Source: Quillaja saponaria (Eukaryota; Streptophyta; Magnoliopsida; Fabales; Quillajaceae). Taken from it: a stretch of DNA of 64,000 nucleotides. The stretch is from assembly GCA_029379385.1 (NCBI GenBank), contig CM055612.1, forward strand, positions 8,432,001 through 8,496,000, read 5' to 3'. A program made the position numbers and the translations under genes. The number at the start of each line of letters is the position of its first letter. Position 1 is the stretch's first letter. Under the pieces are notes generated by a model. That model was given only the letters and a program-made list of their open reading frames with translations, did not search any database and had not been told where the DNA came from. Positions 12,452-25,567 of this stretch are shown one piece after another.

Positions 12452-15400
12452 ATATATATATATATATATATTTATTGGCATGTATAACTTAGTCTAGTAC
12501 CAATTAATATTTCCAAAACTCAAAACATATTACAAATAATTGAGCGAACTTGATGAACTATACTTGGCTTATGAGAATTCAAATGGTTTTCTAAGCTCCT
12601 TAAGAAGGTCTTATTTTTCTTTTCTTTTCTTTTTGTCCTAGATTTATGCATTGTAAGATTCAAAAGAATTGTATTTTTATTGTATCATCTAATATTTCGT
12701 TTACTTAAGTTCATCGCATCACATAAATTGTTAAGATCTTTTATTGCTTAATTTTAACTTATCAACAAAAAAAGGGGTCAATTTCACTTTTCCCTTTTAA
12801 ACTACCATATGAGTAGTAATGTACCTATTTTTCTCTTTAATTGAACACACTACACCCATATTTCTAATGATAGCTTGTAAATAACCCAATATGTTAAAAT
12901 CACCGTTAATTTTAACTTTTTTTTAAATGAATGAAAAATATAAAAAATAACAATTGGAAAGACACAATTAACCTATTTAATTTATGAAATAAAATAAATT
13001 GCAAAACACAACCCTCTCTTTAAGAGTTTGGGTTTCTAATTATTGTTTGAAATCCAAATCTAATTAATCCCACCTGGAATTTCATCAATCATAAAAAAAA
13101 AATGTTAGAAAAATTGGTTAAGAAAAATTCAAAGCATTTAATGTCGGTAAAAAAGAAGGATAAAAATCAATTGCAAGTATGTAAATGTACATTTGAAATA
13201 TCTAAATATACTTGTTGAGGAATGAATATGATAAAACTTATATATTTTTTCTCCTTCATATTATATTATTGTTGATTTATATTGTTAGTATTCGCACTGA
13301 TGCTTAATAATAAATAAGATTGTCTATCATAATACATATAGACTGATTATTAAAAAAGTTAATTGTGTCTTTTCAATTGTAACTTTTTTTCAAATAAAAA
13401 TAAAATTATATTCATTAAAAAAAAGTTACAGTTAACTGTGATTTTAACGGATTGGGTTATTTGCAAGTTGTGATTAAAAATATTGGTGCAATGTGTTCAA
13501 CTTAATAGAAAAAGTGGGACATTACAACTCATGATAGTTCAAGGGAGGAAAGTGCAATTAACTAATAAAAAAATTAGAAAATGTAAAAGAGTTTAATTAT
13601 TGATTTCATTAAATTATGACTTCCAGGTTGTTTTCATTTTTAAAAAGAAAAATAATGTGACTCGTAAATGATGACTTCATAAATAAGGATTTCTAAAATG
13701 AAATTTTGTTGCGCCCTTATCATTGCAAGAATTTTTTCATATAGTGTATTGATGTCTGGTCTTTTCTTCATCCCCGAGTCTCCTAGGTGGTTGATAAGCT
13801 CCATGAAGTAAGATATTCTTTGAATGTGATCAAATATATTGTTATAGTTTCTTGATGCATTTTTTTCTACTGAATCAAGGCAAAAATTTGTATAACAGAA
13901 TAATTTGAATCTTCTCTGTAAGTTCTCCAGTGATTCGATACTGATATTTACTTTGAAGTGAATAAAATTAAGGTATAAGACATTGATGAAATTGGTTTTC
14001 TTATGTGTACTTGTTGTGAAATGATTAATCTCTTCTACGAATTCTGTTCATATCTCATGAATCACTTGGAATACATTGTGCAGAGGTCTGTGACATAATG
14101 AATTAGAAGAATTACATTCTAATTTGTTGAACTTAGATAAAGAAGATATTGATACCCTTTAATGATAATGATTTTAGTAAATAGGATTAGTTTCAAAAAA
14201 TTTGTAATATGAAGTCAGATCAATAACGCTAAGCCATCATTGTTAGCCATCATAAGTAACTGGTTTTTGCTGTAAATTGAAAATGGATTTCTCATTCTCA
14301 GTAGAATTCATGGTCTTATATTATATTTCGCTATCATCTTTGAAGTTGGTAAGTATCTCTAGACTTCCCATTTTAATAATATGAAACATTAGAGTAGATA
14401 TGATGTAAAAATTCCATAAAAATTCGTAACGAATTCATAGTTTTAGCAAGCAGGTGAGGGATAATGCTCATTTGAGTAGATATGATGACAATTGTATTGT
14501 CATCGCGTTTTTGAGTTTTATGAACATGATGTCAGAATGTTTAACCCAACTTCATTGTTCATTTGTATTTTCTTCTCTCCTTTTTGGTAGGTGAGGGATA
14601 ATGCTCATTTGTTAAAATTAAAAAGGTAAAAGAGTCAGTCAAATGTAGGTTTTCAACAATATTTATAGCTTCTTTCTTTTATTTAACTTCTTTATACTGC
14701 CATTGAGTGATTCAAATTGATATCCATCTACTAATATAAGAAAATTGTATTGATTTTCCAGTTTATCAATGAATGAAAGCCATTCAAAACTACTTGGCCA
14801 AACTCGCAACAATCAAATGAGAAATTGCTTGCATTTTTCTAAGTAGACAAGTAGTGAGCAACACATAAAAGGGGAGACAGATTCAAAAAGAAAAAAAGGA
14901 AGTGTAGAAAGACAAGAATCAAGATGGAAAAACTAATTCTGCTATTTAAAACCAATCAACTGATAAATTTAATATCTAACAAAGTTTCCTGAAAATGATT
15001 CTAACTTTCACATTAGTTTATTCGTAAATAATATTTTCAGACTTAATCAATGAGTACATTTTATATCTCCTAGTATCCATCTAGGACCATCCTCTTCTGT
15101 ACTTGAAGAAGAGGAGATGGTGCCATGTGAGAGATAAATTTATAATTCAATTATATATATTTTTTGGTAGAGGAAGGATGTTTCTTCTCTCTCTTAACAA
15201 ACCCTCCCCTCCCCGGTACCGGAGAGGATCCAAATCTTATAAATATATACGTCCACACTCCCTGAAACAAAGATCATTTCTGCTATGTCGTTAAAACTTG
15301 AAAGCAACCCATCATACACATTCAAAAATTTATCTTCTCCCTGTAGTTGAAGAAAAATTCAGACCACAAATACTGCAGTGTTATAACATTCAAACTGATT

Positions 15401-15988
15401 GATGACGAGGAAGCTCTGTTCCTCATTCTGTTTAGTGTTTTATTATTATTCCCCTTTTTTTTTCTGCCAAACACATGGTATTTGGAAGTTGGAAAGAATG
15501 CACATATACAAGATAACGTGTAATCTGATATGAATTGACAAGGAACTTTGCCCTATTATGGTCCACTATGCCTTCGGACCTTATCAGGCTCAATCCCTTT
15601 GCTACTCCACCGCCCATAATTTAATGGAAATGGACAGAGGTCCTTTTCTTTTTCAAATTCATACTTCACCTTAGACGTAGCAATGTAAAAAACGTTTTTC
15701 CTCTGTTTCAAGCTCTACCAAAATTCACCCAAACATTGTGCTATTTTGTGTACAAATTTAAAGCCTAAAACTGCATTTTGTCATTAAGCAAGAAGTAAAT
15801 TACAAACCCTTTATAGACCAATTACTATTAAGATTCAGAATTGCAATTGAAAATAACAAAAAGACTGATAAAGATGATGAGGAGGTGGTTCTGATATTTA
15901 GGAAGGAGGGTCTGCCTGTCTCTGTCTTTGTTATGAATCACAACAATCAACACGTATCTTAGACGTGTCCATCATCTTGAGCTCCACT
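12452..15988. other. Long intergenic region, no gene recognised
   Basis: Starts with an (AT)n microsatellite (12452-12471). I find no protein family, RNA gene or clear transposon end. Two features stand out. One is a 23-nt exact direct repeat (14452-14474 and 14589-14611, starting AGGTGAGGGATAATG). The other is a short hairpin near 15090-15116 (CCTCTTC loop GAAGAGG). The last few hundred bases are probably the 3' flank of SWEET1. Confidence 0.4.
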
Positions 15989-17858
15989 TTAGATTGATTG
16001 CTTTTCTTGGTTTTGGGGTTTGGCCACTCCCATCTCCACCGAATCAGATTCTTCTGTTGTAGGCTTCTTTGAATTGCCACCCTTCTTGTCGCGATAGATG
16101 AAGTACAATATTAGCTGCATTGTCCCTAGCCCACAGCCAAAACCATTGGGTATCTGCAAGCAAAACAGTAACGTACCCACGTCCCGAATCAAAATTTGAG
16201 CTTCTTATCTTAGCCACACACCAAAAATAAATAAATAAATAAATTGTACTCACAGCTACAAAAGGGTCACGACCAAGCAGACCAAAGATGAACCAGGAAG
16301 TGCCACATAGAAACACAAACAGTGAAAGGAAAAATGGCATGAACTCCACGCTTTTTGTCTTGATCACTGTCCTCTGTAAACAATAGTGTAAACACCAAAA
16401 TAAATGAACAATTTTGACTCATTTAAACCACACCCACTTAAGTACCCAGTTTATGTAATAACCTAGTTTTTAATTCTAATTGGTTACTACTAAAAGAAAA
16501 AGAAAAACCAGAAGAAGAAAAGCAGGGGAAACTGAACCTGAGTTTTGATCAAATTAGTGAAATGTTTAGACTTTGATTTGGAAATTGAAACAAAAGGCTA
16601 CTTAGCTTACCATAATTGACAGTGGTGAACCATACATGATGATGGAAAATATAGTGGCAGCAAGCCCACAGAAGAGCTTTCTTTTGTTTCCATGCAGAGC
16701 AAGGAGGGAGATAAGCACAACAGCTGCAAACACAGCCATTACAAACGTAAAGAGGGCACCAATTTTGATTTTCTCCTTCTTTGGGGCGAATAGGATGAAG
16801 ATGAAAACATAGATAATTTCAATGGCTGCTCCAGTGCCATTGATTGTTGAAACCAATATGTTGTGACGGGACACAAAAGGCAGACCATACCTGTAGATTA
16901 ATTTATAAATAATCAAAAGGTGCTTATTGTCAATTTGTCCATAGATTCTTTGATTTAATTTCTTTTTCTAATTTTGACTAAAATGAACAAACCAAAGAAA
17001 AGATAACCATGCACATCCCCTTAAGATTTGAAAATTCAAATATATCAACTACCTTAATAAATTTTCGTCCTACTATTTAACAAAGATTAAGGACCGTACT
17101 TTGCAGCACATTTGCTCTAATGAATTAACCAACATAAACCATGGAACACAAAAGAAGAAAAACATTTTTCCAAAAATATGCAAATTAAATACTACCATCA
17201 ATATCTAAGGATTAATTACTACATGTATAAAGGAACAAAGTGAGATTGGTGAATTGCCTAAATAACCCACTTTGGTAATCAAAGACAACAATCTAGATAT
17301 CATTTGATTAGAGATTAGGGAAGGGAGAAAAGGGTAAAAAAGATCAGAAGAAAGAAAAGGATGTAATGGAAGCAAGATGAAAAAAAAGGAGAAGCTTACC
17401 AAGCAGAAAGAAGACAGTTGAGCAGTGTCATCACATACGGAATGCCTGAGAACTTCTCTGTAGATTTGTTCTTTATGACCCTCTTGAAGGTAATCCTACA
17501 AATCCCAATTTTTCAAAATTTTAACATAATCATGTACTGAAATCAGTGATTGAAGGAAATAAAAATAAAAGCTTCAAAGTCCTTATAAAGGAGAAGATTC
17601 AAAAGGAAAATAATTTTGTAAATAGAGTGAAGGAATGTAATGAGATTCATACGTTGGAGACAAGAAGAGGAACAGAGCAAAAGCATTTCCTGCACCAAAG
17701 AACCAAAAAGATAAACAGGTAACCATACATAAACCCAAAAACCAAGAATGCCCAGGAAAGGAAGAAGGACAACAGAGAAAATGAAATAAACCCATGTAAG
17801 CTAAAGGAATTGAGAATAACCCACCAAAGATTCCAAACAAGAAATGCAAGACATCCAT
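15989..17858 (-). CDS. SWEET1-type sugar transporter, 243 aa, six exons
   Basis: Plasma-membrane uniporter of the SWEET (MtN3/saliva) family. Clade I members such as Arabidopsis SWEET1 move glucose down its gradient. Exons on the minus strand: 17858-17825, 17689-17653, 17495-17400, 16890-16611, 16373-16254 and 16153-15989, all GT-AG and in frame. The start [20 protein letters not shown] is the usual SWEET1 opening. Two triple-helix repeats are complete. Residues known to matter in AtSWEET1 fall at identical numbers: P23, P43, P145 and P162 (hinge prolines), S54, Y57, G58, N73, W176 and N192 (substrate pocket). The cytosolic tail after about 210 is hydrophilic (DKKGGNSKK onward). A longer open frame at 17867-17583 is exon 1 read through intron 1. 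A TATA box lies 160 bases upstream. Nothing suggests inactivation. Confidence 0.95.
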
Positions 17859-18018
17859 GATCTTCAACCTATATCTACCTAATCGTCAAAAGCAGAATCA
17901 GAAAAACCCAGTTGAGAGAGAATCAAATTGTTGAAAAATCATGTGCAAGATTGTATGCAAATGGTAATGGAGTAATATCGTATATGATAGGATATAATTG
18001 GACAAGAGAGTAAGCTGG

Positions 18019-18026
18019 TTTATATA
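18019..18026 (-). promoter_or_regulatory. Likely TATA box of SWEET1
   Basis: TATATAAA on the minus strand, about 160 bases before the SWEET1 ATG, a reasonable distance for a plant 5' untranslated region. There is no independent evidence of a transcription start. Confidence 0.45.
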
Positions 18027-18039
18027 GAAAACAATGAAT

Positions 18040-21000
18040 TTATAAAGTAACTGACTTGTTTTGATAGTGAATACAGATTACTGAATTTCGTTCTTATCGG
18101 CAGGATTCGGTAATGAAAACCGTCTTCTTCTTCGTACTAACTCTGTTTCTCTCTGTTTATCTCTGAACAGAGCCAAACCGAAATCAATGCTGATATATAT
18201 TACCTATACTCTTACTCACGGGAGTTAAAGTGCAATAAAAGGTTCTGTGAGAATTTTCTATGGGTTTTGATTGGAAATGGTAAGTATTATTAGACAAGTC
18301 AAAACCTGGGGATTTTTTTAGTTTTTGTTCTCTATTTTTTTTCAGAAGGAGTCAAACTGGATAGTACACAACTTACCGTTACCAAACAATTTTTTAGAAT
18401 TTCTGCCTAATTTTGTTTTCACAACTTTTCCTCTGTTTCATAAACCTCTCTGTTTTTTATGGGGTGGAGGATTTAATTATCAAATATGTCCATAAAATTT
18501 TCAGCTTCAAAATCCTGTGATTAGAAAAGGAAATTTCATTCTCATCTGTATTTGAGATTTCCTTAAATGAGAGTAAATACTAGTTTTTACTTTTTCCCAT
18601 TTTAAGAAAAAGGAGAAGAAAGGTTAGTTGGCTTTGTGTTTACAAGAAAGTGCAATTGTGTAAAATGTTTCCATAAATATGATTTAGGTGAAAAAAAAAA
18701 AAATACTATATGTATTCTGTCATTGTGATTTTTTTTATATAAATTTTTTAGATGAATAAAAGTTATTATTCTCTCTTTTGTATAAAAAAAGAAATGTAGA
18801 TCTCTAAAAAAAAACACACGCAACAAAATATTTTACAAGTGTTTAGACATAGTATATAAATCTAGATAATTTATTAGAGAGTAAATATTATAGATGACAT
18901 CTATTATTAATATTATATAACCGTTACAAATGATGTTGTAAAATATATGAAAATTTCAAAGAGAGTCGAATTCTCAATCTCACCTCATTGAGGGAGTGTT
19001 TCTTAAGTACTATTTTGCTTGCTAGACCAACTCATTATTGGTGAATGATTTGAGTTATTATACAATCATGTTCTTTTGTTATTTGGACAACTACTCTTGC
19101 CATATTGATTATTGAAAAATGTTAATTTTTTTTTTCTTCATTGGAGAGAATGGTCATGTTAAAAATTGAAAAGTAATATAATTTTCACTCACGCTTAACT
19201 TATGTGATAAAGATAATTCATATTCTAAGTTAATTGGTTCCATGTAAACCAATAAAAAAAGAATATACCTTTACCAAAACAATAAAAGAATTTACTTCAA
19301 ATTTATTCTTCACATTAAATGAGTGCATTTTGCGTTGTTACCATCTTCTAGTGTAAGGGTAAATTTGATATTTTAATCTTTATTATTAAATTATAATATT
19401 ATGTATCTTAAAATTAATAATATTCATACAAATCAGGAACATCAACAAATTCATGATACTCTTTTCTTTTCTTTTTAAAATTTTTTCAATAAAAATACAA
19501 ATAAAAGTATAATTTTTTATAAGAATGTTAAAATATGTTGACAATCAATCACCAATTCAACCAATAAAATCATCAAATTTAAATTTATAAAATCTTAAAA
19601 AGTAATTTTGAAGAATGATTGTTTTATATACCTTTAAAAAGTTTTAAAAAATATCCAATTAACCTTGAAAAAAGGGTTAAATTATACTGATATTTTAATT
19701 TATTTAATTGGAAAAATATTATTTATCTTGGAAATAGAAAATAAAAATAGGAGTAAATGTGTAACACCATGCATAATGAACAGTGACCCATATTGTCAGA
19801 TTGCTGCTGCATATGACTTCGGTTGGGCCCCATCCAGAATCCGGCGTGAACGACCAACTAATTCTGACCTATATTCGTCATACGTGTACCAATCAATCAG
19901 TTGGACGCAATATAGTCAGTGTCACTATAACACTTTTTTCCTTTTTTATTTTTATTTTTTATAAATATTGTACTTGTTCAGTCAAAATAATATCTTACCC
20001 AGCATCATTCATTTTCTATTCTTAACCCGGTATGAAGATGTCGTACCCACCTAACAAATTTCTAAACTCTTATCCATCCATCTTTTATAATTTTAATTTT
20101 TAAATATAATTTTATATATTTATAAAATAAATATAATATATTTGTATATAATAATAATAATAATATCCTGGACAAGTATTTTATTTTAAAAATTATTAAA
20201 TAATCAAAATTTATCAATTTCTTTACGTATGTTACATATATGAATTAATTTTTTTGATACAATATATTTTTAAATAAAATGAATCATAAAAAAAAAAAAA
20301 AATTTATTTTCAGACCAAAAGTATTAACAGAAAGAGAGAAATTAAATAAAAAATTTGTGAATTAGAAAAAATATAAGAAAATAATCATTTATTTTGGAAA
20401 GAATAAAAGATTTCATACATATAAAACAAAAAATATTGAAATATTAGGATTTAAGCAAGAAAGCCTAAATGATCTCATTCAACTTCATTAACTGATAGGA
20501 GATGAAATTGTGATAAACAAATTCTAATTACTTTGATTGTGCAGAACTAATAAAAGCATGCCTGTATATATCATATTTGTACGTTTACAATGTGAATATG
20601 TACTATTTACTCTTCACGTCCCATACGAAACAAATTTAATGGAAAAAAAAAAAAAAAAGTTGACATAATTTTACTCAGCACCCAGTCCCAAAAACAAAAA
20701 CACACTATCATTCTTAATTTTAATCAAATAAATTAATTAATGTGTTATAGCTTTGTTTATTAACATTGTATAGTTTTATTAATTGATTATGAATCAAATA
20801 ATAATTCAAACCCGGACGGATAAACAAATCTGGAATCATCAAGCAAAATAAAGAATTTGTCAAGGCCTAATTAAAAGCATCTTCAATTAAATTCAAAGCA
20901 AAAGTTTGTACAGATAGGTGGTGCATTAATGAAATCCAATGCCATCAATACCTTACATGAATATCTTTCATCAACTTGGCTTTCACTAGGTTTCTTTCCC

Positions 21001-23814
21001 AGAATTGTCTTAGAACGTATGTCCGCCAGTGACTTGCAGTGACTGCCTAGCGAGGGAAGCACTGACATGAATTCATTGTAACGACATTAAAATAAGCTTT
21101 TTCAGATGACAATATTCTTCCCATTGAGTTATGAGGGGAGGAAAATAAATCAAAATTGGATTTTCTAATCATATTATCATTTTGTATGCATGCATTTATT
21201 ACATGACCAATAATTCGGTACGAGTTATTATATTTTATTGTAGTATAAATTTATCAATCATTTTAGATTTATCATTTAATAATTTACAAGAATTTATCAT
21301 TATATGTATGTACGTAACATCATTCATTGTATATAAACCTATTGTGCTCAATTTGAAAAATTAGGGAAATCATATAGATATTTTAAAACAAGATTAGATT
21401 TCCAATTATGTAGAAAGTTAGATAATAATGAAAAGATTATTCCGTGATCAAAAACCAAACCATATAGATGTTTCATCTCAATTATAGATTTTCTCAAATT
21501 GATCCTTTGATATGCTTCAAAAATCATCACTTTAAGTACTGTTGTCATTTCTTATTAATCTTGTTCTGATTCTAAGTTTAAAAATTAAAAGTTTCAAAGT
21601 TTAACTATTAGGATAATCGTGTGCATATTAAGTTTATTATGATATAAATCCACAATTTAATTGATCATGGAGGGCCACTATTTTCAAACCAAATTCAATC
21701 CAAAATTGTTGTATAATTGAGCAGTATGTATTTAAAGTTTTGAAGGCAACATTGCCCTAAATAGCAGGACACTTGCTTAAATGCTTATGGTTGAAACTGC
21801 ACCACAGTACTATATAGTGGGATATCTTGGTCATGGTTTAGCTAGAATGGAAATCACAAGCATTAATAATTCATGATCAATATTACAACCTCAACCCTTC
21901 TATCCGTACCCTGATGAACCAAAATTGTGCACGCAATTTAAGCCCCTGTAGATCCACCACTGATGTAGGCTTCCATGCATGATAATTGTCCTTATAATAA
22001 TTCATTCATTTCATTAAGCTTCCTGTACATGTCCTATTGCCTAGGTCATAAGTCTATAATGATCAGCATGAAAGGTTCAAATATAGTAGCAAAACAAGCT
22101 TTTGCTTCCAACTTTGGGAAAATGATGTGCACAAATATGTATATAATTACTTATCCAATTTGTGGTAGTCAATTTGCATTGATTTTAACGGTGCCTTATA
22201 TATGCATGAATAGAGCTAGCTAGAATATTGTTCCACTTATTCTGTAATTAGTAGCCACTCAAGCATGAATCATTCAATACTGACTGATAAGAAAAGTATG
22301 ATTATCTGCCTAGCTTATTGAATTTACTAAAAAATATATTTAATTCATTAGTGATCACACAATTGAATTTCAAGTTACCTTATAATAATAAACCTTTTTA
22401 GAAGATATTCACCTAACTATCAAATCTTCCTCTGCCATTTGTTTGATCATTTCTGTTAATTTTCCTAAATTGATGCATGCTAAAAGAACACGTGAATGAT
22501 AATATTATTTGAACAAATCAAATCTTCTCACATGTGGTGGGTTTGCTTCTCCTTCTTACTAAACCAATATATCCAACACTGGTTTTAAATGAAAAAAACA
22601 AATGATAGAAGCAGAATTCAAACTCATAACTGACTCAATCAATGTATGATAAAAGATTACTCTGGATGTTATTTAAATATCATTTGTATATTCTAATTAA
22701 CAACATCAAATGCGATTAAGACATCAAGTAGTCAATGGCACCTCACAAAAACATTATTTACGATTTTTAGTAATTACAAATAAGTATAATTATAAGAAAC
22801 CGTAAGACAAGATTGCCAACCTAATTCTCGTTCAGTACCATTAAAAACTTATGCCTTCTCTTGTCGCTTTTCCATAGCCACCGAAAGTGATCCGAGTTGA
22901 AGTTCAGCATGTTTTGTTTTTAACAAATCTGATAGAAGCAAAATATCCATGGGACCAATTTCTTATTAGAAGACTTGCCGCCCTTTCCAAAACAAGCTCT
23001 GTGTACAGTTCCAATTTCCAAACCTTTTGGGCTTTTCCCAATAATGTTAAGACATTTAGACCTTCCTATTACAATAGGAAAGTGATTGAAGGTGAGAAAA
23101 TGTGTGACATGAAGAATATATATGGAGCTAATTATGCTTTAGTAAGGTCAAGTTTGGATACATTCTAAATTAACATCACCAAATATTTGAAAGAAGTAAT
23201 AAAGACAAGCATCACATCACATCAATGCCACGTTCCATATATGCATCTTTCTCTATGTGTTATCCATTGTCTTTGTTTGCATTTAAGCTGGTCACAAAAG
23301 CAAATTTAGCTATCTGTTTTCCCAGTACTCTTATGATTTATGCCCACCAGTACCTCATCCTGATTCCTACTCTTCACCCAAATAGAAATTCCATGAAAGT
23401 TCATATCTTTTTAGGTTCCCAGTATAAAACACTTGCACGTTAAATCTTATGATCATCATCTATAGGAGGCAGCAGGCCAAGCCCAAACTCCCATCAGATT
23501 TAGCATAAAGATTCAAAAGGCAGATAACAATTTTAGCAAAATTAAAATTTGGGTCCTATAAGTAATTTTGCTTACAAGGCCTAGCCCAAAAATGCGAATA
23601 AAATGTTTTCCTTGCCAACCAGGCAGTTAGTCTTGTCAAAGAAACCATGGGATGAGACCTAAAGTAATGGGTGAGTTTGGTTTAGGTTTTGATTGCAATC
23701 TTTGATTCGTTATTTGATTGTAATCCTTTTTTATTTCTTTTTACATAATTTTAAAAATTGTGGTTACAAATTATTAGTTTGAGTTTATCTGTAAATAAAA
23801 ATAATTTAGGGTTA

Positions 23815-23847
<33 letters not shown>

Positions 23848-25250
23848 CAAACATTAGCTTGATTTGGTAATAGTGTAGCTTTTTAAGAAGTGCTATACTC
23901 TTTTGATTTTCTTAGAATTTTTTTTAAAAGGTCACATCAATAGTGTTTGATAAAATAATATAAAAACAACTATTAATAAGTATAAGTCACAAAATTAAGC
24001 TTGGTTTGGTAATGTTGTGATTTTTTTAAAATTAAAAGTAGGTTATATTAGTTGTTAAAATTTTTGATGGTAGAATCTAACTTTTAAAAACACTCTTGAA
24101 GTGCTTTTAAAAGCTCAATGCAAAAACACCTCAAATTTTTTTTTTTACCAAACGTAAAAAGATTGACTTATGCTTATCATAAGCATAAGCATATTCTCAA
24201 AAAATATTATCAAACCAAGCCATCATTTGATGCCTACTGTTTGAGAAGCAACGTTGCATGCCATTACTTTTTGATTTTTAGTTTTTTATTTTATTTTTAA
24301 AAGTAGGAGGCAATTTGTTGATTTGGCATATATTGGCCCAAGTGTAGAATCAACTCCGCAACAATTTATAAGCAGTGGCACATTCAAAAAATTTTGTGCT
24401 CAATAGAACAATCACACAATATATTATGTCTAAAAAAATTAATTTTTTATAGTATAAAATATTTTTTAATAAAAGGTTGTTTATTAGATTTTTTTTTTTA
24501 TGCGAGACTTGTTAAATTTGAAATTATACGAATTAATAAGTTTTTAAAGAAGTAATTTTTTTCCAAATAAACCAAAGTTTTAGAATAAATATTTCATTAA
24601 TAACATTATAATAAAATTATAGAATTTATAGAGTCCTAATACATATAATTCATTTTTGAGTGAAACATAAATAAAATATATATACATATTACGTCCCGCC
24701 AACAAGGCCAAAGTCTTAGCATCAAAACATCTCATTATTTTACATTATAATAAAATTGTATAATTATTTTATGTAAATGTTTATATATATAGTATATAAG
24801 GGTTAAATTGAAGAAAATAAAATGATAAGATTTCAATTAGATAATTATACCACTTTTATTTTTTCTGAATCTGTCAGAGTAAATTTTCTAACAATATTTT
24901 AGTAAAGGGCAAACTTTTCTAACAATATTTTAGTGGGGGTGGGTGCAAGAGTGAAATACTAATACTTTCTGTAGGAAAAAAAAAAACTAACATTTTTATG
25001 AGGGGTTAAAGTAATTTAGGAAAAGTAAGTGAGGTCACTGACCACAAGGTAAATTCTCTATTGTTTACGTGCACTTCTTAATTCTCATTTACAAGTTTAA
25101 GTTATCCTAATAATCAAGTAACTATTTTTTTATTAATGTCATGAGTTCTTATCAACTCTTATAGAGTAAATTTTTATAATTTTTTTTTTAAGTTTTGATG
25201 TAAATAACTTGTTCCTTTTTATCAAATTTAACACGTAGAAGACTTGTTTT
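18040..25250. other. Long gene-poor region
   Basis: About 7 kb, strongly AT-rich in 18600-20700 and 24400-25250. I recognise no gene. Two short open frames (minus 20883-21068, starting MSVLPSLGSHCKS; plus 22887-23168, starting MIRVEVQHVLFL) have more balanced composition than their surroundings but match no family I know. One short inverted-repeat element is listed separately. An A-run of about 27 bases lies at 23821-23847. Confidence 0.4.
23857..24220. mobile_element. Short TIR element, possibly nested
   Basis: A 15-nt terminal repeat GCTTGGTTTGGTAAT at 23999-24013 is matched in inverted orientation at 24206-24220 with one difference, giving a core element of about 222 bp. A third copy in the forward orientation lies at 23857-23871 (GCTTGATTTGGTAAT), suggesting a nested or rearranged pair. 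No coding capacity. Superfamily not assignable from the ends alone. Confidence 0.5.
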
Positions 25251-25507
25251 TAATGCTGTGAACTACAAGATGAGGGTGAATTTGTAAAATATCAGATTAA
25301 GTGAGGTTATTCAAATCATTCCATGAACCTATATAAGTCTGTGAGTATTGAATCAGTATCATCCATGAATACGAATTTGAAGTTTTTAGCTCTGTATCAG
25401 AGTTTTTGTTGAAAGAATCATGGCTAATCCTGGTTGCAGAGATTAGATTCTCTCCCCTTCCTCTTTTTCTCTTAAATTCTCTGTTTTTGGGTTTTAATTG
25501 TAACAGA

Positions 25508-25543
25508 ATGTCTCTTATTTCCGGAAACCTCACAAATTTCTGA
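25508..25543 (+). promoter_or_regulatory. Possible 11-codon upstream ORF
   Basis: ATG...TGA encoding MSLISGNLTNF, ending 24 bases before the PPR start codon and in a different frame. If the transcript starts upstream of it, ribosomes would meet this frame first. No transcript data are available. Confidence 0.3.
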
Positions 25544-25567
25544 GCTTTACACCACAAATCGCAACCC

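Noticed and set aside
17583..17867. 94-residue hydrophobic open frame at the SWEET1 start
   Set aside because: It is exon 1, intron 1 and exon 2 of SWEET1 read through; the spliced form gives the canonical MDV-HFLFG-FGN start.
20883..21068. Minus-strand frame beginning MSVLPSLGSHCKS
   Set aside because: Composition is gene-like but it is only 61 residues, with no recognised motif and no clear partner exons, so not called a gene.
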